This document shows positions 34,391-43,753 of a stretch of 64,000 nucleotides of DNA, in pieces (position 1 is the stretch's first letter; each line of letters opens with the position of its first letter). Made by a program: the position numbers and the translations under genes. The stretch is from Paraburkholderia megapolitana (GTDB lineage: Bacteria > Pseudomonadota > Gammaproteobacteria > Burkholderiales > Burkholderiaceae), in the NCBI RefSeq assembly GCF_007556815.1, contig NZ_CP041745.1, positions 1,240,001 through 1,304,000 on the forward strand, written 5' to 3'. The notes below the pieces were generated by a model that searched no databases, was not told where the DNA came from, and saw only the letters and a list, made by a program, of their open reading frames with translations.

Positions 34391-35713
34391 ATGAGCCAGC
34401 CCGCCATTCCAGCCCGTCAGCCGGCGCGCGCCGCGACTGCGGCCTTCATCGGCACGATGATCGAGTGGTACGACTTCTATATCTACGCCACCGCCGCCGC
34501 GCTGGTGTTCGGCGAGCTGTATTTCCCGTCGCACGATCCGTTCGTCAGCACGATGGCTTCGTTCGCGACCTTCGCGGTCGGGTTTTTCGCGCGGCCGCTC
34601 GGTGGTTTGATCTTCGGGCACCTTGGCGACCGCATCGGCCGCAAGAAAGCGCTGATGACCACGCTGATGATGATGGGCGTCGCGACGGTCTGCGTCGGGC
34701 TGTTGCCCGATTTCTCGAAGGTCGGTTTGCTTGCGCCGGTGTTGCTCGTGCTGTTGCGCGTGGTTCAGGGCATCGCCGTCGGTGGCGAATGGGGTGGGGC
34801 GGTGCTGATGGCGGGCGAACACGCACCGCAGGGACGCCGCACGTTCTTCGCCTCGTTCGCGCAGCTCGGCAGTCCTGCGGGGCTCATCCTGTCGCTGATC
34901 GCGTTTCGCGCGGTGACCTCGATGGACAAGGCCGACTTCCTGTCGTGGGGTTGGCGTCTGCCGTTCCTTGCGAGCTCGGTGCTGCTCGTCGTCGGGATTC
35001 TGATTCGACTCGGCGTCAACGAGTCGCCCGAGTTCCAGCGCGTGAAGGACACCAGCAAGACGCTCAAGCTGCCGGTTGCCGAGGTGTTCCGTTCCGCGAG
35101 GGGCCTGGTGCTGCTGTGCATCGGCGCGAACACGATCGGCATTGCCGGCGTGTACTTCACCAACACGTTCATGATCGCGTACACGACGCAGTACGTCGGG
35201 GTTGCGCGTTCGCTGATTCTCGACTGTCTGTTCGCGGTCGCGATCATCCAGTTCTGTGTGCAGCCGCTCGCGGCGTGGCTCGCCGAACGTATCGGCGGCG
35301 CGCGCTTTCTGAAGCTCGCCGCATTGTGCGCGATGGTCTCGCCGTATCCGATGTTCCTGCTCGTGCAGCGCGGCAGCGTCGTGCCGATGGTGATCGGCAT
35401 CGCGATCGCCGTCGTGTGCATGGCGAGTTTCTATTCGGTGATCGCGGGTTTTGTCAGCGGTGTGTTCGATACGCGCGTGCGCTACTCCGCGATCTCGTTG
35501 TCCTACCAGGTGTGCGGCGCGATTGCCGGCGGCCTCACGCCGCTCGTGGGCACGTGGCTCGCTCATCGCTACACCGGCGCATGGTGGCCGCTCGCGGTGT
35601 TTTACACGTGTCTTGCGGGCATCTCGCTGCTCTGTATCGTCGCGCTCGATGCGCGGCGCGAACAGCGCGCCGATATGCACGAAGAAGCCCGCGATCCGCT
35701 AGCCGCGAACTGA
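34391..35713 (+). CDS. MFS transporter, metabolite:H+ symporter (MHS) family
   Basis: A 440-residue inner-membrane transporter with about 12 helices. The N-terminal signature AAFIGTMIEWYDFYIYATAAALVFGELYFP and the motif GHLGDRIGRKKAL are typical of the MHS family (shikimate, alpha-ketoglutarate, proline/betaine-type importers). GGEWGGAVLMAGEHAP is the conserved helix 5 element. The start at 34391 has AGGAG upstream; the longer frame from 34283 covers the operator region. It is the first gene of an operon, probably importing the substrate of the enzymes encoded downstream. Confidence 0.9.
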   Translation: MSQPAIPARQPARAATAAFIGTMIEWYDFYIYATAAALVFGELYFPSHDPFVSTMASFATFAVGFFARPLGGLIFGHLGDRIGRKKALMTTLMMMGVATVCVGLLPDFSKVGLLAPVLLVLLRVVQGIAVGGEWGGAVLMAGEHAPQGRRTFFASFAQLGSPAGLILSLIAFRAVTSMDKADFLSWGWRLPFLASSVLLVVGILIRLGVNESPEFQRVKDTSKTLKLPVAEVFRSARGLVLLCIGANTIGIAGVYFTNTFMIAYTTQYVGVARSLILDCLFAVAIIQFCVQPLAAWLAERIGGARFLKLAALCAMVSPYPMFLLVQRGSVVPMVIGIAIAVVCMASFYSVIAGFVSGVFDTRVRYSAISLSYQVCGAIAGGLTPLVGTWLAHRYTGAWWPLAVFYTCLAGISLLCIVALDARREQRADMHEEARDPLAAN

Positions 35714-35742
35714 TCGATTCATTCAGCCAACTTGAGGACACG

Positions 35743-37002
35743 ATGAAAGACCTGTTGCACGTCGACGGCGCCCGGCTGTGGGCGAGCCTGATGGAGATGG
35801 CGCAAGTAGGCGCGACACCGCGCGGCGGCGTGCGCCGTCTCGCACTCACCGACGAGGACCGGCGCGGCCGCGATCTGTTCGCGCAGTGGTGCCGCGACGC
35901 AGGCCTGCGTGTGAGCGTCGATGAAATCGGCAACCTGTTTGCGACTCGCGCGGGTACCGATGCGGAGGCTGCGCCGGTATTGATCGGCAGTCATCTCGAC
36001 ACGCAGCCGGAGGGTGGGCGCTTCGACGGCGTCTACGGCGTGCTGGCAGCACTCGAAGTCGTACGCGCGCTGAACGATGCGGGCCTCACAACTAAAAAGC
36101 CCATCGAGATCGTTTCGTGGACCAACGAAGAAGGCGCGCGCTTCACACCGGCGATGCTCGGTTCGGCGGTATTCACGGGGGCGATCCCTCTGCAAGAAGC
36201 ACTTGAAAAACGCGATGCGCAAGGCGTTACGCTTGCCGACGCACTCGACGCAACAGGCTATCGCGGCAAGCGCCCGGTAAACGGTGTCGCCGTCGACGCC
36301 TACTTCGAAGCCCATATCGAACAAGGCCCCGTGCTCGAAGCGAATGGCACGACGATCGGCATCGTGACGGGTGGCCAGGCGATCCGCTGGCTCGACGTGA
36401 CGGTGACCGGCACGTCAGCGCACGCCGGCACGACGCCGATGCCGTATCGTCGCGACGCATTGTTTGCAAGCGCGCAGATGGCGGTCGAACTGGAGCGTAT
36501 CGTCGAGCGCTATGCGCCGCGCGGGCTCGTCACGATCGGTCAGGTCGAGATTCCAAACGCATCGCGCAACACGATTGCAGGCCGCCTGATGTTCACCGTC
36601 GATCTGCGCCATCCCGACGACGCGCAGATCGATGCAATGGAACGCGATTTGCGCGACGCGTTCGCGCGACTTGCCGAGGCGCGCGGCGTGCAGCTCGACA
36701 TCGCGACACGCTGGGTCAGTCCGGCGACACCGTTCGACGAGCACTGCGTCGCGCTCGTCGCCGATGCGGCCAGTGCGCTAGGCTATACGCATGAGCACAT
36801 CGTCAGCGGCGCCGGCCACGACGCGATTCATCTCGCGCGTTATTGCCCGACGGCGATGGTGTTCATTCCGTGCGTCGATGGTCTGTCGCACAACGAAGCC
36901 GAAGATGCGTTACCCGACGACGTGACGCGCGGTGCCGACGTGCTGCTCAACGCGGTGCTTGCGCGCGCCGGCGTCGCACAGAAAGTGGCAGCGCACGACT
37001 GA
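35743..37002 (+). CDS. M20-family Zn-dependent amidohydrolase (N-carbamoyl-amino-acid hydrolase / allantoate amidohydrolase type)
   Basis: A 419-residue enzyme. Metal ligands are visible in GSHLDTQPEGGRFDGVYG (His/Asp) and SWTNEEGARFTPAMLGS (Glu pair), with His in the dimerisation lid TSAHAGTTPMPYR and a late His in GLSHNEAEDA. These match the hydantoinase/carbamoylase branch of M20, which cleaves N-carbamoyl or ureido groups from amino acids. TTGAGGA precedes the ATG, 29 bases after the transporter stop. Which amide it cleaves is not determined. Confidence 0.9.
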   Translation: MKDLLHVDGARLWASLMEMAQVGATPRGGVRRLALTDEDRRGRDLFAQWCRDAGLRVSVDEIGNLFATRAGTDAEAAPVLIGSHLDTQPEGGRFDGVYGVLAALEVVRALNDAGLTTKKPIEIVSWTNEEGARFTPAMLGSAVFTGAIPLQEALEKRDAQGVTLADALDATGYRGKRPVNGVAVDAYFEAHIEQGPVLEANGTTIGIVTGGQAIRWLDVTVTGTSAHAGTTPMPYRRDALFASAQMAVELERIVERYAPRGLVTIGQVEIPNASRNTIAGRLMFTVDLRHPDDAQIDAMERDLRDAFARLAEARGVQLDIATRWVSPATPFDEHCVALVADAASALGYTHEHIVSGAGHDAIHLARYCPTAMVFIPCVDGLSHNEAEDALPDDVTRGADVLLNAVLARAGVAQKVAAHD

Positions 37003-37070
37003 AGATATTGCGTGATTGCGCCACACCACACTGCGCGCATCGCCCCCAACACTCGAGGCAAGACACCGAC

Positions 37071-38099
37071 ATGCTGACTTTCTTCCACCCCGACCAGTTA
37101 CTGCATCATCCGCGCAGCTACCTGTCGCGCGGGCAGATGCGCTCGCCGCAGGAAGTACCCGAACGCGCGATGCGTCTCGTCGCCGCCGCGCATGCACTCG
37201 GTTTCGAGGTACGCGAACCCGCCGATGCCGGCACCGCACCGCTCGCAGCCGTACACGACACGAACTACCTGCGTTTTCTCGAAGAAGCGCATCGCGAATG
37301 GAAAAAGATTCCCGCCGACTGGGGCGACGAAGTGATGTCGAACGTCTATGTGCGCGAGCCCAACCCGTTGCGCGGTGTGCTGGCCCAGGCGGCGCGCTAT
37401 CTCGCCGACGGCAGTTGTCCGGTCGGCGCACAGACCTGGCGCTCCGCGTACTGGTCGGCGCAATCGGCGGTGGCTGCGGCCGCTGCCGTCAATGACGGCG
37501 TGCGCGAAACATGGGCGTTGTGTCGCCCGCCCGGTCATCACGCGCGCACCGATGCAGCCGGCGGCTTCTGCTACCTGAACAACGCGGCAATTGCGGCGCA
37601 GTCGCTGCGCAGCCGCTACGCACGTGTCGCGATCCTCGACACCGACATGCATCACGGTCAGGGCGTGCAGGAAATCTTCTACGGACGCGACGACGTGCTG
37701 TACGTGTCGGTCCACGGCGATCCGACCAACTTCTATCCGGTGGTCGCGGGTTTCGAGGACGAGCACGGCGAAGGGGCGGGCGCCGGTTTCAACGTCAATC
37801 TACCGATGCCGCATGGTTCGTCGGAAGCGACGTTCTTTACGCATGTCGACGCGGCGTTGCAGGCGTTGAAGCGCTTCAAGCCCGATGCGCTGGTGCTCGC
37901 ACTCGGCTTCGATATCTATCGGGAGGACCCGCAGTCGCAGGTGGCGGTGACGACCGAAGGGTTCGGCCGACTCGGCGAGGCGATCGGTGCGCTCGGTTTG
38001 CCGTCGGTGATCGTGCAGGAGGGCGGCTATCACCTGGAAAGCCTCGAAGCGAACGCGCGCGCGTTCTTCGGTGGCTTCGCGGGCGCGCGGGGCGGCTAG
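37071..38099 (+). CDS. Histone-deacetylase-family amidohydrolase (acetylpolyamine amidohydrolase-like)
   Basis: A 342-residue zinc hydrolase. Seen: CRPPGHHARTDAAGGFCYLNN (the catalytic His pair), AILDTDMHHGQG (Zn ligands Asp and His), and ALGFDIYREDP (third ligand Asp), plus the late Tyr in EGGYHLES. Bacterial members deacetylate N-acetylpolyamines or other acetamides. The N-terminal HPRSYLSRGQMRSPQEVPERA loop resembles acetylpolyamine amidohydrolases. It is third in the operon with an MHS transporter and a carbamoylase-type enzyme, implying stepwise hydrolysis of an acylated or ureido nitrogen compound; that is inference. Confidence 0.9.
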   Translation: MLTFFHPDQLLHHPRSYLSRGQMRSPQEVPERAMRLVAAAHALGFEVREPADAGTAPLAAVHDTNYLRFLEEAHREWKKIPADWGDEVMSNVYVREPNPLRGVLAQAARYLADGSCPVGAQTWRSAYWSAQSAVAAAAAVNDGVRETWALCRPPGHHARTDAAGGFCYLNNAAIAAQSLRSRYARVAILDTDMHHGQGVQEIFYGRDDVLYVSVHGDPTNFYPVVAGFEDEHGEGAGAGFNVNLPMPHGSSEATFFTHVDAALQALKRFKPDALVLALGFDIYREDPQSQVAVTTEGFGRLGEAIGALGLPSVIVQEGGYHLESLEANARAFFGGFAGARGG

Positions 38100-38123
38100 T
38101 GCGCTCCGGCTGCGCAGGCCGGC

Positions 38124-38149
38124 GTGCCCTGACGTCGCCGTCGGGGCAC
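38124..38149. terminator. Hairpin between the HDAC-like gene and convergent chrA
   Basis: GTGCCCTGACG at 38124-38134 pairs with CGTCGGGGCAC at 38139-38149 (one G-T pair) over a 4-base loop. The T-run is poor, but the convergent setting supports a shared terminator. Confidence 0.5.
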
Positions 38150-38162
38150 GTTGTCACCGTCG

Positions 38163-39374
38163 CTACGACGCCCCGTGGCCGTACACGAGCCACAACCCAC
38201 AGGCAATCGCGACCGTGCCGTACACCGCATACACGGGCACCTTCAGCCTCGTGAAGCATATCGCCGAGAACACCGCGGTCAGCAGGTACACGGGTTCGTA
38301 CGGTACGTGTCCGGCGATGCGCAGCACCGCGACCGCGAGAAACGCGGTCGTGACGGCGCGCAACATCCGCATGCCGTGTTCGAAGCGCGCATGGGTCTGC
38401 AACTGATGCAGGTAGCGCTGTGCGAACACGACCAGAAATCCGGACGGCACGAACAGCGCGAGGGTTGCGACCAGTGCACCGAGCCAGCCGTCCACCAGGT
38501 AGCCGAAGAACGGCACCACGTTCAACAACGGTCCCGGGGAAAGCGGCGACAGCGAGAACGCCAGCGTGAAATCGTTATCCGACACGCCGATCGCCGGCGT
38601 GACGAACAGCGTCTTCAGCACCGGCAAGGCAGAGAAGCCACCGCCGAACAGCGTCATCCCCGCCCCGGCGAGGCGCGGCCAGAGCAGCGCAAGATCGTAC
38701 CGGTGCGGCAACGGCACGGCGAACAGGGCGAGCAGGATGCCGAGACCGACAAGCATTTGCCAGTCGCGTGTGGCGATCTTCAGCACGAGCGGCTGTCGGC
38801 GGACCGGACTGGCTATCCAGCCAGTCGCGAAGGCGCTGCCGAGGATCGCCACATACACGGCCGGACTATGCGCCCATGCGAGCCCGACACAGCCGAGTAT
38901 GGCCGCGAGCCATTCGAGTTTGCCGCGCACGAGCGTACGCGTCTGCCGATACCACGTGACGGCGATCAGCATCGCCAGTACGACGCTGAAATGATTGAGC
39001 AGGGTTTGCGACGCAACGGCGCGCACGATTGGCGTGCGGTAGAAGATCGCGAACAGCGTCATCAGCGTGAAGAACGGCAGCACGCTCGCGACACCCGCGA
39101 TCCATGCGCCTGCGCGTCCGCGCAGCGCATGCCCGAGTTGCACGGCGACATTGCAGCCCACTGGCCCCGGTACCATCCACGCCAGCGCGATCAGGTCGGC
39201 GAAGGCGATCCGCGACAGCCGGCCCTCGCGCTCCACATAGTGATTCTCCAGTTGGGCCATCAGTGCGAGACCGCCCCAAGATAGCGCCGATAAACCCAAT
39301 ACCACCCGAAACAGCGCCCATAGCGGTTCCCGTTCGCCACGGCGTGTTGCTTCCCTGCTGCCGGTTATTTGCAT
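38163..39374 (-). CDS. chrA: Chromate transporter, two-domain CHR family
   Basis: A 403-residue inner-membrane protein with two homologous CHR halves. The first half contains SWGGLALMAQLENHYVERE and MVPGPVGCNVAVQLGHAL; the second contains GGGFSALPVLKTLFV and SPGPLLNVVPFFGYLV. The paired GG-xxxxP and PGP motifs are diagnostic for long-chain ChrA exporters, which expel chromate by a sulfate-like route. No chrB regulator is adjacent, so resistance may not be inducible or the protein may have another anion. Confidence 0.9.
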   Translation of the reverse strand: MQITGSREATRRGEREPLWALFRVVLGLSALSWGGLALMAQLENHYVEREGRLSRIAFADLIALAWMVPGPVGCNVAVQLGHALRGRAGAWIAGVASVLPFFTLMTLFAIFYRTPIVRAVASQTLLNHFSVVLAMLIAVTWYRQTRTLVRGKLEWLAAILGCVGLAWAHSPAVYVAILGSAFATGWIASPVRRQPLVLKIATRDWQMLVGLGILLALFAVPLPHRYDLALLWPRLAGAGMTLFGGGFSALPVLKTLFVTPAIGVSDNDFTLAFSLSPLSPGPLLNVVPFFGYLVDGWLGALVATLALFVPSGFLVVFAQRYLHQLQTHARFEHGMRMLRAVTTAFLAVAVLRIAGHVPYEPVYLLTAVFSAICFTRLKVPVYAVYGTVAIACGLWLVYGHGAS

Positions 39375-39540
39375 TGCTCATGCGCGTCGGAACAAGCCCG
39401 CCTCCGCGCCTCTCTTTGGCCGTGTAGTCGCGGGCGCGCGCCGCATGGCCTTAGACGCTGCGTGCCCCGTTGTCGGTGATGTCGCGGCTGGCCGTGTGAA
39501 CGGTCGGCTGCGGCGATTCCGGCTTATGTATGGTTGCTGC

Positions 39541-41910
39541 TCATGCGGACAGTCCGCTCTCGCTCGACGCCGCACTCGTGCTGTCCGTATCGCGCTCGGG
39601 TCCGCCGCGTTTCTCTGGCATGCCGCACACACCGAAGCGATCGAGTAGCGCGGCAATCGCTTCGGCCGGCACCGGCCGCGAAAACAGGAAGCCTTGTGCT
39701 TCGATGTGGCCGAGCGCCGCGAGCCACGCAATCTGCTCTTCGGTCTCGGTGCCTTCGACCACGACCGTCAGTCCAAGCGAACGCGCGAGATTGACGATCG
39801 CCGTCACCATCACGCAGACGCTGCGGTCGCCGGGAATCGCCTGGACAAACGAGCGATCTACTTTCAGCGTGTCCACCGAGAACCGGTTCAGATACGACAG
39901 CGACGAATAGCCGGTGCCGAAGTCGTCGAGCGCGATGCGCACACCGAGGCGCTTCAACGCGAAGATTTTCTCCGACACGAGTTCGGGGTATTCCATCATC
40001 GCGGTTTCGGTGATCTCGAGTTCGAGGCGGCGCGCGGAGATACCCGTCTCTTCAATCGCGCGCGAGATCGTTTCGAACAGATCGCCGCGCCAGAACTGTA
40101 CCGCCGAAATATTCACCGCCAGCGACAACGTGTCGTAGCCCTGCTGCTGCCATAGCGCAAGTTGCCGGCAGGCGGTCTGGATCACGAAGTCGCCGATCGG
40201 CACGATCAATCCGGTCGATTCCGCAACCGGGATGAATTCGCTGGCCGGAATCAAGCCGTGCTGCGGATGGTTCCAGCGCGCGAGCGCTTCGAAACCGGTG
40301 ATACAGCGACGCGTCAGATCGATCTTCGGCTGGAAGGCGAGGAACAGCTGACCTTCGGCCAGCGCGACGCGCAGTTGCTGCTCCCATTTCATCAGGTGAT
40401 CCGCGCGGTGCGACAACTGCGGCGAATAGAACTGGTAGCAGTTCTTGCCCGCGTCCTTGGCGCTGTACATCGCGAGGTCGGCTTTTTTCAGCAGATCGAT
40501 CTCGCTTTCGTTGACGACCGAATAGAGCGCGATGCCGATGCTCGCATGCAGCACGAACGAGCTGCCGCGCACTTCGAACGGCCGTGAAAAGACATCGGCG
40601 GCTGCTTCGGCGAGATCGACCGCGCGCTTCTCGACGTTGTCGCCTTTCACGACCACAACGAACTCATCGCCGCCGATGCGCGACAGCGCGCCTCCTTCGC
40701 CGACCGCATCGGCGAGTCGTGCGGAGGTCATCTGTAGCACGATGTCGCCGGCGTTGTGGCCGAGCGTGTCGTTGACGGCCTTGAAGTTATCGAGGTCGAT
40801 GAAGAGAATCGCGAGGCGCCCGAGGTTCGATTGCTGGCTGACGTCGTAACGCAGGCTTTGCAGCGTGGCGTAGCGATTGCGCAGACCGGTCAGCAGGTCG
40901 TACTCGACGAGGTGCGTCATTTCGCGCTCGCGGCCGAGCAGCTTGCCGATCAAGCCCGTGGCGACGGCGAAGAAGCTGAGCATGGCGAGCGAGATGAAAC
41001 TCGCCATCAGCAGGTAGACGTTGCGCGTGTGGTTGTAGTCGGCGAATTCCTCGGCCTGCGACAGACCGACGAGCACGCCGAGCGGATAACCGTCGATATG
41101 CCGGTACGACACGATGCGCGGCACGCGATCGATCGAGTCGATGTAGGTGCCCGACACATGCGACGAAGTTGGATACGTGCCGCTTGCGGTGAACGAGCCG
41201 TTCGCGCTTTCGGCGCTGCCGGTGCGGCGTGCGAGCACGGTGCCGTTGTCGGAGATCACCGCGATCACGCCGTCGCGGCCGATCGCGGCGTTGTTGTAGA
41301 AGTCGCTCGTGAAGTAGCTCGGATCTTCGGACACGACGACCACACCGGCAAAGGAGCCGTCGGGGTGGTTCAGGCGCCGTGTCATCTGCAATGTCCAGTG
41401 GCCCGATACGCGGCCGAGCACCGGCTTGCTGATGTACAGCTGGTCGTCGTTCTCGTGCTCGTGAACCTTGAAGTGCTCGCGGTCGGACAGATCGATGTGC
41501 GCTGGATTGAGTTCCGCCGTATTCGCGATCAGTCTGCCGTGCTCGTCGATCAGCGAAACCTGCACCAGGGTCTCGCTCTGCACGACACCTTTCTCGACCG
41601 TGCTCGCCAGATCGAAACGCCCGGGCGATTTTTCATACTCGTACTTCACGAAACGCGTGATCTGGTCGACCTGGTGAATCGCCTTCACCGTGTGCTGTTC
41701 GAGCGCGGCCGAAAGGATCGCCGCCGACGCCATCGCCTCGCGATACGTGGCTTCCTTTTCAACCGACAGCCGCGCAAAGATGACTGCCCACAGCAGGATC
41801 AGCACGAGCACGCCGAGCGACGGAATAGCCAGCAGCGCGCGACGGCGCGATACGGCCTGGTCGGAGCGGTGTCTTGCGTCGCGAGCGGAAGAATGCCGGA
41901 ACGGATTCAT
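39541..41910 (-). CDS. Cache-GGDEF-EAL c-di-GMP turnover protein
   Basis: A 789-residue membrane protein taken from the ATG at 41910; upstream in-frame ATGs have no better site. TM1 is at about 24-45, a periplasmic Cache-type sensor at about 50-290 and TM2 at about 300-325. The GGDEF domain (about 345-500) carries an intact RIGGDEF, and the EAL domain (about 520-770) carries FEALARWNHPQHG, LELEITET, DDFGTGYSS and KVDRSFV. Both catalytic sites look intact. No RxxD lies at the canonical five residues before GGDEF, so product inhibition of the cyclase is not expected. The net activity cannot be predicted. The C-terminus is Ser-rich and acidic. Confidence 0.9.
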   Translation of the reverse strand: MNPFRHSSARDARHRSDQAVSRRRALLAIPSLGVLVLILLWAVIFARLSVEKEATYREAMASAAILSAALEQHTVKAIHQVDQITRFVKYEYEKSPGRFDLASTVEKGVVQSETLVQVSLIDEHGRLIANTAELNPAHIDLSDREHFKVHEHENDDQLYISKPVLGRVSGHWTLQMTRRLNHPDGSFAGVVVVSEDPSYFTSDFYNNAAIGRDGVIAVISDNGTVLARRTGSAESANGSFTASGTYPTSSHVSGTYIDSIDRVPRIVSYRHIDGYPLGVLVGLSQAEEFADYNHTRNVYLLMASFISLAMLSFFAVATGLIGKLLGREREMTHLVEYDLLTGLRNRYATLQSLRYDVSQQSNLGRLAILFIDLDNFKAVNDTLGHNAGDIVLQMTSARLADAVGEGGALSRIGGDEFVVVVKGDNVEKRAVDLAEAAADVFSRPFEVRGSSFVLHASIGIALYSVVNESEIDLLKKADLAMYSAKDAGKNCYQFYSPQLSHRADHLMKWEQQLRVALAEGQLFLAFQPKIDLTRRCITGFEALARWNHPQHGLIPASEFIPVAESTGLIVPIGDFVIQTACRQLALWQQQGYDTLSLAVNISAVQFWRGDLFETISRAIEETGISARRLELEITETAMMEYPELVSEKIFALKRLGVRIALDDFGTGYSSLSYLNRFSVDTLKVDRSFVQAIPGDRSVCVMVTAIVNLARSLGLTVVVEGTETEEQIAWLAALGHIEAQGFLFSRPVPAEAIAALLDRFGVCGMPEKRGGPERDTDSTSAASSESGLSA

Positions 41911-42318
41911 CGGACAGGTCGAGTCCCTGCGCCGTCCGGCTGCGGCCCCGGGTACATCGACATCGACTGCGATGGTTTCGAAGTTGGCTGCATGATGAAC
42001 TGTGCGTGGTCGCGCGGAAGATGAGAATGGGTCGCGCGAAAACATCCGTAAAGCGCCGGATTTTGTCTTGATATTACTGAATGACGGTAGATTAAGGAAG
42101 GGCCGGAGCCACGGGTATACGCTGCCGCGAGCAGGCACGTAAAGGCCAATTGAGCCCGCATGCGGGTAACGGCGCGCTTCTGGCGCGGTTCCTCGAATAC
42201 TGGCCGGTTTTATCGCGGAAATAAAAAGAATTGCGTTTGGCGCATGGCCGGTGACGCATTGATGCGCGGCGCATGATTGGGCGCGCAGGAACGCGCCGTC
42301 AGTGGGCAGATGCTCGCG
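41911..42318. other. Intergenic region of 408 bases
   Basis: Upstream of the GGDEF-EAL gene and downstream of the phzF-like gene, both leftward. It is moderately AT-rich at 42060-42100 and 42210-42240. A small hairpin GGCGCG/CGCGCC at 42280-42297 has no T-run. No gene is supported. Confidence 0.5.
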
Positions 42319-43221
42319 TTAGCGTGCTGTCGCGTGCGGCAGATCGATCGTGCCGTCGACGATCGTCACAGCCGGCCCGCCGATCCATATCTTGTCAGCC
42401 GCGTCGTCGTAGCGGACGACGACATCGCCCGCGCGACCGAGCGCCGTACCCTGGCGTACCGTATAGCGGACACCGGGCCGCTTCTGCTGCTTAAGCAGCA
42501 AAGTGGCCAGCGCCGCATTGGCACTGCCGGTCACGGGGTCTTCGCCGACGCTGAAGCTCGCGCCCGACATCAGACAACGTAATTCGAAGGTGGCGGGGTC
42601 GCCGGTTTCGTGAGGACCGTACACCGCGATGCCGAGCGTCTTGACGGACTCGGCGACGCGCGCGAGCGCGGCAGTATCCGCCTTGATCGCAAGGCACTCC
42701 TGCGCCGAGTTCACACGGACCACGAGCCACGGCACGCCGTTGTTTACCGCACACGGCGGCGCACTGAAATCGATCGTGGCGCCGCGCAGTGCGGCATGTA
42801 GTGTGTCGTACTCGCTTTGCGGCAGCGGCACGATGGGGGCCGGCGGGGCAGCGAACGCCCAGTTGCCGTCGGTCTGTTCGACGAGTTCCACGAGCCCGAC
42901 GCCGCACTGCTGGATGAGCTTGCCGGGCTGCTTCGGCCGGTAGCCGCTTTCGAGCAAAGCATGCGCGGTGCCGAGCGTCGGGTGACCGGCGAACGGCAGC
43001 TCGAAGTGCGTCGTGAAGATGCGTACGTGGTAATCGGCGCTGGGGTCGGTCGGGGTGACGAGGAAAGTCGTTTCCGACAGGTTGGTCCAGTGGGCAATCG
43101 CCTGCATCTGGGCCGTGTCGAGCCCCTCGGCATCGAACACGACCGCAAGCGGATTGCCCTTGAACGGAACGGCGGTGAAGACGTCGACCTGCTTGAAGGG
43201 AACGGTGTGCGTGGTCATCAT
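42319..43221 (-). CDS. PhzF family isomerase-like protein
   Basis: A 300-residue protein with the two-lobed diaminopimelate-epimerase fold. The start is at one of two adjacent ATGs (43221 or 43218). Seen: FKQVDVFTAVPFKGNPLAVVFDAEGL, AHWTNLSETTFLV with the catalytic Glu (about 50), FELPFAGHPTLGTAHAL (conserved GHPTLGTA loop), and GEDPVTGSANAALA in the second lobe. It is the last gene of a four-gene operon with VOC, aminotransferase and RidA genes, 20 bases after ridA. It is probably an isomerase for a small amino-acid-derived metabolite. Confidence 0.92.
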   Translation of the reverse strand: MMTTHTVPFKQVDVFTAVPFKGNPLAVVFDAEGLDTAQMQAIAHWTNLSETTFLVTPTDPSADYHVRIFTTHFELPFAGHPTLGTAHALLESGYRPKQPGKLIQQCGVGLVELVEQTDGNWAFAAPPAPIVPLPQSEYDTLHAALRGATIDFSAPPCAVNNGVPWLVVRVNSAQECLAIKADTAALARVAESVKTLGIAVYGPHETGDPATFELRCLMSGASFSVGEDPVTGSANAALATLLLKQQKRPGVRYTVRQGTALGRAGDVVVRYDDAADKIWIGGPAVTIVDGTIDLPHATAR

Positions 43222-43241
43222 CGGCGATCCGTTGAACAGGT

Positions 43242-43715
43242 TTACTTCGCGTCGCCCACTTCGGCGATCATCTCGATCTCCACACATGCGCCAAGCGGAA
43301 TCTGCGCTACGCCGAACGCCGAGCGCGCGTGCTTGCCGCGCTCGCCAAACACGTCGGCGATCAGCTCGGAAGCACCGTTGGTCACGATGTGCTGTTCGGT
43401 GAACTCGAGGGTCGAGTTGACGAGGCTCATCAGCTTGACGATACGCGTTACGCGGTTCAGATCGCCGACATGCGCATGCAGCGTGGCGAGCAGATCGATT
43501 GCAATCGAACGCGCCGCGGTCTTGCCTTCCTCAGTCGCGATCGACGCGCCGAGTTTGCCGGCCCACACCTTGCCGTCCTTCTTCGCGATGTGCCCCGACA
43601 GGAACACCGTGTTCCCGGTCTGCGCGCTCATTACATAGGCGGCAGCAGGCGCACCCGCGACGGGCAGTTCGATGCCGAGTTCCTTCAGCTTGTCGTATAC
43701 GTTGGCTTGAGTCAT
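43242..43715 (-). CDS. RidA/YjgF family enamine/imine deaminase
   Basis: A 157-residue protein of the YjgF family, longer-N-terminus branch. The key Arg lies in KHARSAFGVAQIPLGACVEIE, with the C-terminal Glu of the substrate pocket in the same block. VFLSGHIAKKDGKVWAGKLG is the first conserved strand pair. Such proteins hydrolyse reactive 2-aminoacrylate and related imines made by PLP enzymes. The aminotransferase gene starts upstream and stops 38 bases before this gene, a sensible pairing. Confidence 0.92.
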   Translation of the reverse strand: MTQANVYDKLKELGIELPVAGAPAAAYVMSAQTGNTVFLSGHIAKKDGKVWAGKLGASIATEEGKTAARSIAIDLLATLHAHVGDLNRVTRIVKLMSLVNSTLEFTEQHIVTNGASELIADVFGERGKHARSAFGVAQIPLGACVEIEMIAEVGDAK

Positions 43716-43753
43716 GAGAGATCCCTATGCAGTGAAAAGAGTGGGCAGGCTGC

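Noticed and set aside
34297..37002. A 901-codon frame apparently fusing an N-terminal half to the M20 hydrolase
   Set aside because: The first 480 codons are out of phase with the MHS transporter gene and only the last 419 codons are real, starting at the ATG at 35743 with a ribosome site.
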